Shown: positions 51,706 to 60,618, numbered from the stretch's first letter. The stretch is 64,000 nucleotides of DNA from Caproicibacter fermentans (GCF_009746625.1 NZ_VWXL01000052.1:248001-312000); one strand, 5' to 3'. Translations and numbers: made by a program. The notes: generated by a model from the letters alone, not told the origin.

Positions 51706-53014
51706 ACTCAGGCCGTATCAGTGCGACTTAATCGACGCGACCCGGCAGGCGTACAGAGAGGGGTTCCGAGCCCCTTGTATCGTCCTTCCGTGCGGTGGGG
51801 GAAAATCGGTTATCGTCGCGGAAATGGCACGACAGACGACCGCCAAGGACAACAGAGTGCTATTCCTTGTCCATCGGCAGGAACTTTGCCAGCAAATCCG
51901 CGATACGTTCCACTGGTGGGGCGTCAACATGGACCTGTGTCGGATCGGGATGGTCCAGACGATCTGCCGGCGCGTCAGCAAAATCCATCCTCCGGCACTT
52001 ATTATCACAGACGAAAATCATCATTCACTGGCCCGCTCCTATCAAAAAATCTATGAAGCATTTCCGGACGCGCGGCGCGTTGGAGTTACCGCAACGCCGG
52101 TCAGGCTTAACGGCGGCGGTCTGGGAGATGTCAACGACAAGCTGGTAATCGGTGTCAGCACAAAATGGTTGATTGAAAATGGTTATCTGGCGCCTTACGA
52201 ATATTACGCGCCGACTGTCGCGGATCTGACCGGGCTCCATGTTCAGCGCGGCGAATATGTCACTGAAGAAGTAGTAAAAAAGCTCAACCAGTCCGCTATT
52301 TACGGTGATGTAATCAATTATTATCGACAGCTTTCCGACGGCAAACAGGCAATCTGCTATTGTGCATCCATTGAACACAGTCAGAATATGGCGGAACAAT
52401 TCAACGCGGCCGGGATCACGGCGGCACACATCGACGGGGAAACGCCGAAAGCAGATCGAGAGAGGATAATTGCATCCTTCAGGGATGGAACTATAAGTAT
52501 ACTTTGCAATGTTGATCTCATAAGTGAAGGTTTCGACGTTCCGGACTGCAACACTGCAATCCTGTTGCGGCCTACAAAATCTCTGACGCTGTATATTCAG
52601 CAGTCCATGCGCTGCATGCGGTATAAGCCGGGAAAACGAGCTGTCATTATCGACCATGTGGGAAATTACGCCAGGTTCGGGCTGCCGGATATGGATCGGC
52701 AATGGGACTTGACTCCGAAAAAGCCGGGCAAAAAAAGAGAGATTTCAGAGTTTAAAATCCGGCAATGTCCTAAATGCTTTTATACCCATGAATACGCGCC
52801 CGAGTGCCCTCACTGCGGATTTGTTTATCCGGTCAAGGCCAGAACACTTGACGAGATTAAAACGGCTCATTTAGAGCAGATAAAGGGCATTGTGCTGGAC
52901 TATACAACGCCAGAGGAATGCGGCACCATGGAAGAATTACAGGCATATGCGAAGAAGCAGGGATATAAACCAGGGTGGGCCTGGTACCAGGCGAAGAGGA
53001 GGGGGATCGTTTGA
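51695..53014 (+). CDS. DEAD/DEAH-box superfamily 2 helicase
   Basis: A 439-aa helicase: 'LRPYQCDLIDATRQAYREGF', Walker A 'LPCGGGKSVIVAEMARQ', motif II 'DENHHS' (DENH in place of DEAH), 'GVTATPVRLNGGGLG', motif VI 'QQSMRCMRYKPGKRA'. A C-terminal zinc element 'CPKCFYTHEYAPECPHCGF' is added. It is a phage replication helicase. Overlaps the VRR-NUC gene. Confidence 0.88.
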   Translation: MSHELRPYQCDLIDATRQAYREGFRAPCIVLPCGGGKSVIVAEMARQTTAKDNRVLFLVHRQELCQQIRDTFHWWGVNMDLCRIGMVQTICRRVSKIHPPALIITDENHHSLARSYQKIYEAFPDARRVGVTATPVRLNGGGLGDVNDKLVIGVSTKWLIENGYLAPYEYYAPTVADLTGLHVQRGEYVTEEVVKKLNQSAIYGDVINYYRQLSDGKQAICYCASIEHSQNMAEQFNAAGITAAHIDGETPKADRERIIASFRDGTISILCNVDLISEGFDVPDCNTAILLRPTKSLTLYIQQSMRCMRYKPGKRAVIIDHVGNYARFGLPDMDRQWDLTPKKPGKKREISEFKIRQCPKCFYTHEYAPECPHCGFVYPVKARTLDEIKTAHLEQIKGIVLDYTTPEECGTMEELQAYAKKQGYKPGWAWYQAKRRGIV

Positions 53015-53364
53015 CAGAGAGCGACATTCAGAATCAGATCCGCGTGGCGTTATCTCCACATGGTATTGTCTTCCGGACAAACTCCGGTGACTTTTGGCAA
53101 GGCGAACAAGTCTATTCTAAGGAATTCAAGCAGCCGGTTTTAATTCATTTGCGCCGTATCTGTGGCCTGCCGAAAGGTTTTTCCGATCTTCTCTTTTGCG
53201 GATTCGACGGTCAAGCAGGGTTTATTGAAGTCAAAAAGCCAGGCGGTCACATACGCAAAGAACAGACCGATTTTTTAAATCTGATGCGGTCCTACGGATA
53301 CATGTCGGGTATCGCACGAAGCCCTGAAGATGCGCTTTTAATTGTGCAACATAAATTCATATAA
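53011..53364 (+). CDS. VRR-NUC domain nuclease
   Basis: A 117-aa stand-alone VRR-NUC protein, TTG start in a TTTGA overlap. 'GLPKGFSDLLFCGFDGQAGF' and 'IEVKKPGGHIRKEQTDFLNL' carry the D-...-EVKK-...-Q active-site pattern. These small nucleases are junction- or structure-specific in phage replication modules. Confidence 0.88.
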   Translation: MTESDIQNQIRVALSPHGIVFRTNSGDFWQGEQVYSKEFKQPVLIHLRRICGLPKGFSDLLFCGFDGQAGFIEVKKPGGHIRKEQTDFLNLMRSYGYMSGIARSPEDALLIVQHKFI

Positions 53365-53378
53365 CAGGAGGCTACATT

Positions 53379-53915
53379 ATGGCATACAGTGTAAATTACA
53401 GCGAAGCAGCAGAAGGCTCTGATCTGATTCCCGAAGGAGAATATGAGTGCATTATCAAATACGCCGGGGAAGATGCAACAAAAGGCGGAACCGTCTATAT
53501 GGGCATTACTCTGGTTGTAAGGAACGACGTGGATCAGCCGTGTAAAAATAAATATATCTGGCATCGTATCTGGCAGAAAAAAGAACCGTCACCCGCCGAT
53601 CTTGCCTGCAGCGGATATTCCAGCAAACAAATCAATGCCGTTTCCAAATCAGCAAAGCTGCCAAACGGAAAATCTTATGAGTCTCTTTCTGACTGGGCTG
53701 ACGAATTGAAAAACAAGTGCGTTCTGGTAACTGTGGAACATGAAGAATACAAAGGACAAACAAATGCCAGGGTAAAGTGGGTTAATGAATCGCAGTGCCC
53801 GGATTGCAGGCATAAGTGGAAGGGCGCCGAGGATGTTACGCCGGAGCAAACACCTGTGCAGCAAAGCGAAGGAACCTATGAAACTGTAAAATCTGACGAC
53901 GATCTGCCATTTTAA
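53379..53915 (+). CDS. DUF669 protein with SSB-like C-terminal tip
   Basis: A 178-aa DUF669 family protein: 'DLIPEGEYECIIKYAGED', 'YIWHRIWQKK', 'ALVTVEHEEYKGQTNARVKW'. After a CxxC pair ('CPDCRHKWKG') and a linker it ends in 'DDDLPF', the acidic tip seen in single-strand DNA-binding proteins that recruits partners. It probably functions as the phage SSB. Confidence 0.82.
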   Translation: MAYSVNYSEAAEGSDLIPEGEYECIIKYAGEDATKGGTVYMGITLVVRNDVDQPCKNKYIWHRIWQKKEPSPADLACSGYSSKQINAVSKSAKLPNGKSYESLSDWADELKNKCVLVTVEHEEYKGQTNARVKWVNESQCPDCRHKWKGAEDVTPEQTPVQQSEGTYETVKSDDDLPF

Positions 53916-53933
53916 TTTCAGGAGCTGATTTTT

Positions 53934-56255
53934 TTGTTCGAATACATACCGCAGGAAATTCGTTCCGTCAACAATTGGTGCTGCTGGCAAGCAGTGCCGG
54001 ATCCCGGAAAGCCGGGCAAAATAAAAAAAGTACCCATCAACGCAAAAACCGGCGGGCAGGCGCAGTCTAATAATTCGGATACCTGGTGCGGCTTTGACGA
54101 TGCCGTGGCGGCCTCTGTAAATTTTTCAGGAATAGGTTTTATGTTTTCGGGATCCGGGTATTTCGGCGTTGATATCGACGGTGTAGAGGGCGCGATTGAA
54201 GATTATCGACACGGTGAAACAGATAATATCATAGGTGAATTCATTTACGGGTTACAGTCCTATGCGGAGTATTCGCAAAGTGGCCGCGGCATTCATATTA
54301 TTTGCCGCGGTAAACTCCCGCCTGCTGGTCGACGTCGTAAAAATGTAGAAATGTATGAATCCGGCCGGTTTTTCATTATGACCGGAAACTGTGCTTCCGA
54401 ATTTGCTGAGATTGCCGACTGCACGGAACGGATCAAACCGCTCCATGAAAAATATATCGGCGGCGGGACGGAGCCATCGACAGGAATAGAGACTCCGGCA
54501 CCGTTAAACCTTTCCGAATCAGAAATTATTCGTCTTATCGAAGATTCCAAACAGGGCGATACCTTCCGGGCATTGTACGCCGGAAAATGGGATAGTTTTT
54601 ATACCTCACAGTCAGAAGCCGATCTCGGATTTTGCAACATGCTTGCCTTCTGGTGCCGCTGCGACGAGCAGCTCATGGACAAAATTTTCCGTTCCTCCGG
54701 CCTAATGCGAGACAAATGGGACCGAAAGCAATCCGGTACTACATATGGAAAAATCACTCTGCAAAAGGCCGTCAAGGACTGCACTAAAGTGTATGAACCA
54801 AAGTCGGAATATCATATCGTCATCGGGCAGCCTGCCGCGAAACCAGAAAAAAAGAAGCTCTATTCTTTCGATGATACCGGCAACGCGGAACGCCTTGTGG
54901 ATACTTTTGGCGACCGTATCCGGTACAGTTATGTCAACAAATCATGGCTTTACTATGACGGTCGCAAGTGGTGTTTCGATGTTACAGGCGCAATTCACCG
55001 CATGGCCGACGAGATCGTGGAGCAGATGCGAAACGACATGGACTATTACGTCCAAAATGCGCCAGAAAACTGGGGCGACACCGAAACTGTAGAGAAAAAT
55101 TATATGAAACATTTAAAGCAATCAAGATCGAACCGCTCTAAAAGCTCGATGATTACTGAAGCTCAGCATCATGTTCCGATTACGCCGGATCAGCTTGACA
55201 CTCACAAATCTCTGCTATGCACTCCAAACGGGATTATTAATTTAAAAACAGGAGAATTGCAGGCACATGACCGCGAAAAATTCATCACTAAAATAACGAA
55301 CTGCGAATATACGGATAAAATCGATCATCCGCTGTGGGATTCGTTTCTTGACAGCACGTTCGGCGGGGATCAGGAGTTAATCCGGTATATTCAAAAAGCT
55401 GTCGGCTATTCTCTGACCGGATCGACTCAGGAGCAATGCGCGTTCTTTTGCTACGGAACCGGACGAAATGGGAAGTCAACTTTTCTCGAAACGATCAGCG
55501 ACGCGATCGGGGATTATGCAACAAATATCCAGCCTGAAACAATTATGGTCAAACCTGGAGCAACCGGTCCGACGAGCGATATTGCGCGGCTGAAAGGCGC
55601 ACGGTTTGTCAACTCTGCAGAGCCGAATGAGGGGGTACGCTTGAATGAGGGCCTTGTGAAGCAGCTTACCGGAGGCGATAAGGTAACCGCGTCCAGAAAA
55701 TACGAAAACGAGTTTGAGTTTTATCCGGAGTTTAAGCTCTGGATGTCCACAAATCACAAGCCGGTGATCCGCGGAACCGACGTCGGAATCTGGCGCCGTA
55801 TCTGCCTGATTCCGTTCACTGTCTGTATTCCGGAGGACCGTGTCGACAAAAATTTAAAATATAAGCTGCATCAGGAGCTCCCCGGTATCCTGAAATGGGC
55901 CGTCGATGGCTGTTTGCTGTGGCAGAGAGAGGGCTTGGAGCAGCCGCAGGCAGTAAAACAGGCAACGGCTGAATACCGGTCTGAAATGGACGTTATCAGT
56001 GCATTCATGGATGCGTGCTGCGAAATTAATGACGGATGGGAAAAAGTGCGTGCAAAAGATGTTTTTCAAGCCTATGCAAAGTGGGCCAGAGAGAACAACG
56101 AATACGAAATGAAATCGACGAAGTTTGGAATTGAAATGGCAAAACGGTTTTCAAAGGGGCATGACCGTGACGGCGTGTTTTATCGCGGATTTTCTGTTAA
56201 TGAAGAATACTTGCCTTATCAAGTGAAATTTGGGGGCAATGTGACAAGTCTGTGA
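53934..56255 (+). CDS. Phage/plasmid primase-helicase (P4/D5-type)
   Basis: A 773-aa protein, TTG start. The N-terminal primase-like domain ('VPINAKTGGQAQSNNSDTWC', 'YFGVDIDGVEGA', 'YSQSGRGIHIICRGKLP') is followed by the D5 N-domain and a superfamily 3 helicase ('CYGTGRNGKSTFLETISDAI' Walker A, 'RLKGARFVNSAEPNEGVRLN', 'KLWMSTNHKPVIRGTD'). It primes and unwinds DNA at the phage origin. It is the last gene of the replication module. Confidence 0.92.
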   Translation: MFEYIPQEIRSVNNWCCWQAVPDPGKPGKIKKVPINAKTGGQAQSNNSDTWCGFDDAVAASVNFSGIGFMFSGSGYFGVDIDGVEGAIEDYRHGETDNIIGEFIYGLQSYAEYSQSGRGIHIICRGKLPPAGRRRKNVEMYESGRFFIMTGNCASEFAEIADCTERIKPLHEKYIGGGTEPSTGIETPAPLNLSESEIIRLIEDSKQGDTFRALYAGKWDSFYTSQSEADLGFCNMLAFWCRCDEQLMDKIFRSSGLMRDKWDRKQSGTTYGKITLQKAVKDCTKVYEPKSEYHIVIGQPAAKPEKKKLYSFDDTGNAERLVDTFGDRIRYSYVNKSWLYYDGRKWCFDVTGAIHRMADEIVEQMRNDMDYYVQNAPENWGDTETVEKNYMKHLKQSRSNRSKSSMITEAQHHVPITPDQLDTHKSLLCTPNGIINLKTGELQAHDREKFITKITNCEYTDKIDHPLWDSFLDSTFGGDQELIRYIQKAVGYSLTGSTQEQCAFFCYGTGRNGKSTFLETISDAIGDYATNIQPETIMVKPGATGPTSDIARLKGARFVNSAEPNEGVRLNEGLVKQLTGGDKVTASRKYENEFEFYPEFKLWMSTNHKPVIRGTDVGIWRRICLIPFTVCIPEDRVDKNLKYKLHQELPGILKWAVDGCLLWQREGLEQPQAVKQATAEYRSEMDVISAFMDACCEINDGWEKVRAKDVFQAYAKWARENNEYEMKSTKFGIEMAKRFSKGHDRDGVFYRGFSVNEEYLPYQVKFGGNVTSL

Positions 56256-56301
56256 TAAGAAATACGGGCTTTCCTAGAACCTTATATATATACTTCTTTA
56301 A

Positions 56302-56410
56302 TTCCTATATAAAGGTATAGGAAAAACCCAACAGGTAGTCACATACCCATCACGCAACCGTCGAATTTACACGCGATAAAAACGCGGTTCCTGCCGAAGC
56401 AAGAACCGCG
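56302..56410 (+). other. Two hairpins downstream of the primase gene
   Basis: TTCCTATA...TATAGGAA (56302-56323), a perfect 8-bp stem with a 6-nt loop, and CGCGGTTC...GAACCGCG (56383-56410). Neither has a T-tract. They may be terminator-like, an origin element or operators. Confidence 0.4.
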
Positions 56411-56494
56411 ATGTGAAAAAGAAGAGCGCATAAGGCATATTCGAAAAAAATGATCTAAAATCCGGGGTGGAACAGAAAAAAGGAGGAAAAAGTG

Positions 56495-56629
56495 ATGGAC
56501 AAGATTATCATGTGGGCGTTGATTTTAGGCGCCATATACGGATTCATATTGTTGGTATTTAATACTATTGCGGATGGAATCAAATTTATCGATTACATCA
56601 AGAGCAGGAGGCATAAAGATGGACGCTAA
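56495..56629 (+). CDS. 44-aa membrane protein
   Basis: AAAGGAGG upstream, then one TM helix ('WALILGAIYGFILLVFNTIA') and a basic tail. It overlaps the next gene by 11 nt. Phage function unknown. Confidence 0.6.
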   Translation: MDKIIMWALILGAIYGFILLVFNTIADGIKFIDYIKSRRHKDGR

Positions 56630-57245
56630 ATATCTTGCAGAGATCAAGGCACGGGAGCAGGCGGCAACGCCGGGGCCGTGGGTATCAATATTTGACCTCA
56701 AAGACTTTACCGTTTACGACATGAGCGGAGAAAAAGGCGTAATTATTGCAAAGTTGAGAAATTCAAAGTACAAATATAAACAGCCTGATGCCGACTTTAT
56801 CGCCCACGCACGCACCGATATGCCGGAACTGATTGCCGAAGTGGAACGGCTGACGGACCAGCACAAATGCGACGTGCATAATCTCTCGGCTATGAAGACG
56901 ACGCTCGATCAACAGGCAAAAAACTGTGAAAAGCTGATTAAAAGTTACAAAGAGTCAAATTTAGAGCAAGCAACTGAAAATTACGAGTTGGAGAAAGAAA
57001 ACGCTGCGCTGAAGGCCGCAAAAGACGAAATTAACCGGTACAATATCGATTGTACAAAGCAGTGTGACAAGTTGCTCGTTGAGAGCGCCACGCTGAAAAA
57101 GGCGTTGGAACTAGTGGAAAAAGATAAAGCGTTTCCGGGTGGCACTGCTGACGGAACATTATGCAAAAAAATCATGCAAGAAGAAATTACAAAATACATC
57201 AATCAGGCCCAGCAGACGCACGAAACGCAGGAGGCGGAGAAATGA
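56619..57245 (+). CDS. Ead/Ea22-like coiled-coil phage protein
   Basis: A 208-aa protein beginning 'MDAKYLAEIKAREQAATPGP' (WVS), the typical opening of Ead/Ea22-like phage proteins. It is followed by 'ADFIAHARTDMPELIAEVER' and a long coiled coil. Function is unknown. GGAGG lies just before ATG 56619. Confidence 0.75.
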   Translation: MDAKYLAEIKAREQAATPGPWVSIFDLKDFTVYDMSGEKGVIIAKLRNSKYKYKQPDADFIAHARTDMPELIAEVERLTDQHKCDVHNLSAMKTTLDQQAKNCEKLIKSYKESNLEQATENYELEKENAALKAAKDEINRYNIDCTKQCDKLLVESATLKKALELVEKDKAFPGGTADGTLCKKIMQEEITKYINQAQQTHETQEAEK

Positions 57246-57472
57246 TTTATGAGTGCATAAAATCATTCGAACTTGATAAATACGACGATAACGGGTTTTC
57301 CACTGACGAAATTATGGAGATTGAAAAAGGCTCCTTGTGGGAACTCAATGACGATGGCGGAAACATTATCGGAGCCGAACACCATCTTGACAATCTTGGC
57401 GGAAGCTCATGGGTTGAGATTGATAGCGACTATCTCCGAAAATATTTTAAGGAGGCCAACCATGCCGGCTGA
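57242..57472 (+). CDS. Hypothetical phage protein, 76 aa
   Basis: ATGA overlap with the previous gene. Acidic, aromatic ('DNGFSTDEIMEIEKGSLWEL'), similar in character to small phage proteins described as hypothetical. Ends overlapping the next gene start. Confidence 0.6.
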   Translation: MIYECIKSFELDKYDDNGFSTDEIMEIEKGSLWELNDDGGNIIGAEHHLDNLGGSSWVEIDSDYLRKYFKEANHAG

Positions 57473-57842
57473 AATGACGCCGCTCGAAGCGGCGGAAATC
57501 ATGGAAGAATCCGCTCGGCAAGCAAAGTGTATGATTGACGCACCGACGACCTTTTTCAGCGCCGCATCGCAATCGGCCGGAGTGGAACGCGTGAAAAAAT
57601 GCGAGATGGCTTATTCGCTTGCCGCCTCCTACCTTCGCGCCGTCGCTGCAGGAGAGCTTAGGCCGGTGATACATGGGAGGTGGATCTACAAGGATTGCAA
57701 CGGCGTACAGACCGAAAATCATGGTCTTGTAGCTTATGCCGAGTGCAGTAACTGCGGGCACGAAATCTGCAACATAGATCAAGAGGCCGCACATTGCCCT
57801 TCCTGCGGCGCGCTGATGGGTGGAAAGGGTGATTCCACATGA
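57462..57842 (+). CDS. Phage protein with C-terminal zinc ribbon
   Basis: A 126-aa protein. The N-terminal half is helical ('MTPLEAAEIMEESARQAKCM', 'CEMAYSLAASYLRAVAAGEL'). The C-terminal part is a treble ribbon 'CSNCGHEICN...CPSCGALMG'. TAAGGAGG precedes ATG 57462. The next gene overlaps by ATGA. Confidence 0.68.
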   Translation: MPAEMTPLEAAEIMEESARQAKCMIDAPTTFFSAASQSAGVERVKKCEMAYSLAASYLRAVAAGELRPVIHGRWIYKDCNGVQTENHGLVAYAECSNCGHEICNIDQEAAHCPSCGALMGGKGDST

Positions 57843-58054
57843 CTTTTCCCGACCGTCTTAAATCTCTCCGAGTGGAACGAGGCTTATCGCAGGGACAGCT
57901 TGCCAAGGAAGTCGGAGTCAGTAAAAATCTGATTTGCGGCTATGAATCCGGCCGGCACGACCCGACTTCATTCAATCTATGCTGTCTGGCCGACGCGCTG
58001 CATGTCTCAATGGATTATCTTTACGGAAGGACCGATAGGAGGGATGTTGATTGA
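57839..58054 (+). CDS. XRE-family HTH regulator
   Basis: A 71-aa helix-turn-helix protein: 'SLRVERGLSQGQLAKEVGVS', 'NLICGYESGRHDPTSFNLCC'. It starts in ATGA overlap and ends at a TTGA overlap. It is a second, Cro-like regulator of the phage, distinct from the main repressor. Confidence 0.85.
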   Translation: MTFPDRLKSLRVERGLSQGQLAKEVGVSKNLICGYESGRHDPTSFNLCCLADALHVSMDYLYGRTDRRDVD

Positions 58055-58431
58055 CGCGAGAACAGCTTGAGAACTATCACGACATCATTGTCCGCTTGAA
58101 AGACCTGAAAACGACAATCGTCACAGACTCGGTAAAAGGTTCGTTGGACGAGTATCCATACATAAACCACTCAGTTACGCTACACGGGGTCCGTAGAGAC
58201 GAGAAAGCACGGCAAGAGGTGAAATTACTCGAACAGGAAAAAAATGCCATAGACGGCTTTATAGACGGCATTACGGACGTGAGAGCAAAAACGCTGCTGG
58301 ATATGCATTACCGGAAGGGATGGAGCTGGTGCAAAGTAGCGCATGAAACAGGGTATAGCATGGAGGCGAATAAAAAATATTTGAAAAGATTTTGGAAGTG
58401 TCCCCCTTTGTCCCCTAATGTCCCTGTATAA
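58051..58431 (+). CDS. Late-gene regulator, ArpU/RinA-like (DUF1492-like)
   Basis: A 126-aa protein starting at TTG 58051 behind GGAGGGATGTTGA. 'ALLEQEKNAIDGFIDGITDV' and 'DMHYRKGWSWCKVAHETGYS' form the sigma-region-4-like HTH of this phage regulator group. These proteins activate packaging and structural genes, which fits its position before the late module. Confidence 0.72.
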   Translation: MTREQLENYHDIIVRLKDLKTTIVTDSVKGSLDEYPYINHSVTLHGVRRDEKARQEVKLLEQEKNAIDGFIDGITDVRAKTLLDMHYRKGWSWCKVAHETGYSMEANKKYLKRFWKCPPLSPNVPV

Positions 58432-58477
58432 TTAAAAATGAAGAGTTGTAAGAGCATTTACAAGGAAACATTTATCC

Positions 58478-58727
58478 ATATCTCTCCTTCTTAAAACTCG
58501 CCTCCCGGTGGCGGGATCAGTAGCCGGGACTCCTCCTTGAATAGCGCCGTCCGGATTGCTACGGGCGGCGCAGATATGTCAGCGGGCGCGGCAATAGCTG
58601 GGGCCTTCCGGGTCGGAACAGGGCACTGACACCAGCTACGTAACATGATGGTCCTAACTCACGCCCGGGGAGCCGGGCAAATCAAATATTCCAAGGCTGT
58701 CCGTGCGTGTGCGGGCGGCCTTTTGTA
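58478..58727 (+). ncRNA. Structured phage RNA with predicted pseudoknot and terminator
   Basis: A non-coding stretch before the late genes. GCGCCGTCC pairs with GGGCGGCGC. TGTCAG (58577-58582) pairs with CTGACA (58626-58631), while TAGCTGG (58595-58601) pairs with CCAGCTA (58632-58638). The two stems interleave as an H-type pseudoknot. TTCCG/CGGAA and CCCGG/CCGGG hairpins lie inside and after it. It ends in GGCTGTCCG...CGGGCGGCC plus TTTT (58695-58724). It could be a regulatory or packaging-related RNA; the class is unknown. Confidence 0.55.
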
Positions 58728-58767
58728 TTCATATTTGTTTTGGGCATGCTTATTACGAGGTGAGTTT

Positions 58768-59034
58768 ATGCTGAAAAGAACGTTTTCATATTCCTTTGAA
58801 ATGATACGAATTTACTTGTTCCACTTCTGGCACTGGTTCAACAATCGACATCTTCCTACGTATCGGCCAGCTAACGATTTCACCCGATGCCGTCGATGTG
58901 GACGGGACATTCATGATTTCACTGTACCGGATGAAGTCTGGAATAGAGTCGCAAAATCCACAGACTGTTTCTGTTATGATTGTTTTTGTGACCTATATGA
59001 ACGCAGAACAGGGCAGAGCTGGAGGATGACATAA
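58768..59034 (+). CDS. Cys-rich phage protein, 88 aa
   Basis: 'CRRCGRDIHDFTVPDEVW' and 'DCFCYDCFCDLYERRTGQSW' form a small zinc-binding domain at the C-terminus, after an aromatic/basic N-terminus ('MIRIYLFHFWHWFNN'). GAGGTGAG precedes ATG 58768. Function is unknown. Confidence 0.65.
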   Translation: MLKRTFSYSFEMIRIYLFHFWHWFNNRHLPTYRPANDFTRCRRCGRDIHDFTVPDEVWNRVAKSTDCFCYDCFCDLYERRTGQSWRMT

Positions 59035-59039
59035 AAAGA

Positions 59040-59072
59040 GACCGGCCTCTACTGCTATAGAAGCCGGTCCTT
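59040..59072. terminator. Terminator hairpin shared by two small genes
   Basis: GACCGGC...GCCGGTC stem. On the minus strand it is followed by a run of five T, so it mainly terminates the minus-strand gene at 59079-59225. Confidence 0.75.
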
Positions 59073-59078
59073 AAAGTG

Positions 59079-59225
59079 TTAGCCGTTACCTGATTGGAAG
59101 CAATGGTCGCACTTCTCGTATCCTTTTGGCGGAGTATCATGCAGATTTTCGTTAGTATACTTTACGTTGCATGTACTGGGTACAGGATACTTGTGGACTT
59201 TGTCATTCTTGACAAAATATTTCAT
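59079..59225 (-). CDS. 48-aa Cys-containing small protein
   Basis: Minus strand, behind AAAGGAGGCGATAAT: 'MKYFVKNDKVHKYPVPSTCN' ... 'KGYEKCDHCFQSGNG'. It has three Cys, two in CxxC, and an unusual antisense orientation within the late-module border. Too short for ordinary callers, but the ribosome site and terminator are good. Confidence 0.62.
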   Translation of the reverse strand: MKYFVKNDKVHKYPVPSTCNVKYTNENLHDTPPKGYEKCDHCFQSGNG

Positions 59226-59372
59226 ATTATCGCCTCCTTTGACAGTATTATAGCACAGTCATATACCGAATAAAATATATTTTTAAAGAATTTATAAATT
59301 TTAGCCGGACGCCCATTGTGGCGTCCATTTTTATACCAAAAGTGAGGTGACCGGCAGTGTGCAGTCCAGAGT

Positions 59373-59870
59373 GTGTTTGGAACAATTATAGGAGAACCGG
59401 AGCCTGGGTCTGTACGCTGCCGAGGTGCCTACGCCGGGAGGCGCCGCGTAGTGGAGAAGTGGTCCGCCCAGCAAAAGGACATAGTTCGCACCGAAGTGCA
59501 GGGCAAAGTAATCATCCTTCTATCAGGGGGAACGCTCCGACAGCTTAGACGGCTTATCACCTCTGGCAACGTCCATGAATTCTATGTGTCCTCCGAGTGG
59601 AGGCACCTGCGGGCGGAAGTCCTGAGAGAACAGAAGAATGAATGTCAGGAGCACCGAAAGCGCGGGGCCTACGCCAAAGCGAACCATGTGCATCATGTAA
59701 ATCATCTTCGGAATCATCCTGAATTGGCATTGAGTAAGTGGTATCTGGATAAGCACGGAGTGCCGCAACGCAACCTAATCGCCGTATGCAAAGGTTGTCA
59801 CGAAACAGTATGTCACCCGGAAAGGCTTAGGCATAGCAAGCCGGAGCCGTGGCCGGAAGATTGGAGTTGA
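59373..59870 (+). CDS. HNH endonuclease
   Basis: A protein of about 165 aa whose C-terminal half is an HNH nuclease: 'ECQEHRKRGAYAKANHVHHV', 'NLIAVCKGCHETVCHPERL'. HNH proteins beside the terminase are typical in cos-type HK97-like phages and are required for terminase cleavage. GTG 59373 is used, but homologues may start further downstream; the start is uncertain. Confidence 0.82.
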   Translation: MFGTIIGEPEPGSVRCRGAYAGRRRVVEKWSAQQKDIVRTEVQGKVIILLSGGTLRQLRRLITSGNVHEFYVSSEWRHLRAEVLREQKNECQEHRKRGAYAKANHVHHVNHLRNHPELALSKWYLDKHGVPQRNLIAVCKGCHETVCHPERLRHSKPEPWPEDWS

Positions 59871-59874
59871 GAGT

Positions 59875-60186
59875 ATGAGATACACATGCATCAAAAAGAA
59901 ATATCCGCAGTTCTCTAAGGACTGCAAAGGATGCTCGGAATACAATCCTTGTGTAAAGGGTGGCAAGTATTGCTTTGTTGGTGCTATGGAAAATGAGCGC
60001 ATGATGCCTGATTCCGTTGCCCCACTTATGCAAGATGCTGCCGCACCGGTCATGGTAAAGCATGATTACCACGACGTAAAGATTGCGGATGACACGACTG
60101 TTACCATTGATCTCGAAGAGTTGAAAGAAAATATGAGAAAACAGATTTATGGTAGCGCGTTTGATATTTTTCGGAGCGCAACCTGA
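59875..60186 (+). CDS. Cys-rich hypothetical phage protein
   Basis: A 103-aa protein with 'CIKKKYPQFSKDCKGCSEYN', 'PCVKGGKYCFVGAMENERMM' in the N-terminal half, then an acidic and helical C-terminus. It lies between HNH and small terminase. Function is unknown. Confidence 0.55.
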   Translation: MRYTCIKKKYPQFSKDCKGCSEYNPCVKGGKYCFVGAMENERMMPDSVAPLMQDAAAPVMVKHDYHDVKIADDTTVTIDLEELKENMRKQIYGSAFDIFRSAT

Positions 60187-60291
60187 CACCCCCCCGGTCA
60201 AAATAAAACGCGTTTTAATTTCGGGGGTTGTTACTCGTTTGGGTTCAAGACATTTTATATTTCCATCGCGCACATATGGGAGGTGATTGGT

Positions 60292-60618
60292 GTGCCAAAA
60301 AAAACGAAACAAAAAATATTGCGGGACGAAATTCAGCAGGATCTCCTCGACCAGCTTGAGCGCAATGGAACGGTAGGCGCCTATTACACTGACATGATTA
60401 CCGATTACATGAAGCTGTGGGACACAAAAAACCGCCTGATAGCCGATATCGAAGCGCGCGGCGTCACCGTGGAGAGCGTTACTCAGGCCGGGATCAATAT
60501 CAAGCGCAATGATTCCGTCGGGGATCTCCTGAAAACTAATGCGCAGATGTTGAAGCTGCTGGACAGCCTCGGGATCCGTCCCGCGCAGACGGACGGTGGC
60601 GGGGATGTTGAAATGTAA
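60292..60618 (+). CDS. Phage terminase small subunit, P27-like
   Basis: A 108-aa P27-family small terminase: 'DEIQQDLLDQLERNGTVGAY', 'YTDMITDYMKLWDTKNRLIA', 'INIKRNDSVGDLLKTNAQML'. GGGAGG with proper spacing precedes GTG 60292. It sits before the large subunit and overlaps it by 14 nt. Confidence 0.85.
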   Translation: MPKKTKQKILRDEIQQDLLDQLERNGTVGAYYTDMITDYMKLWDTKNRLIADIEARGVTVESVTQAGINIKRNDSVGDLLKTNAQMLKLLDSLGIRPAQTDGGGDVEM

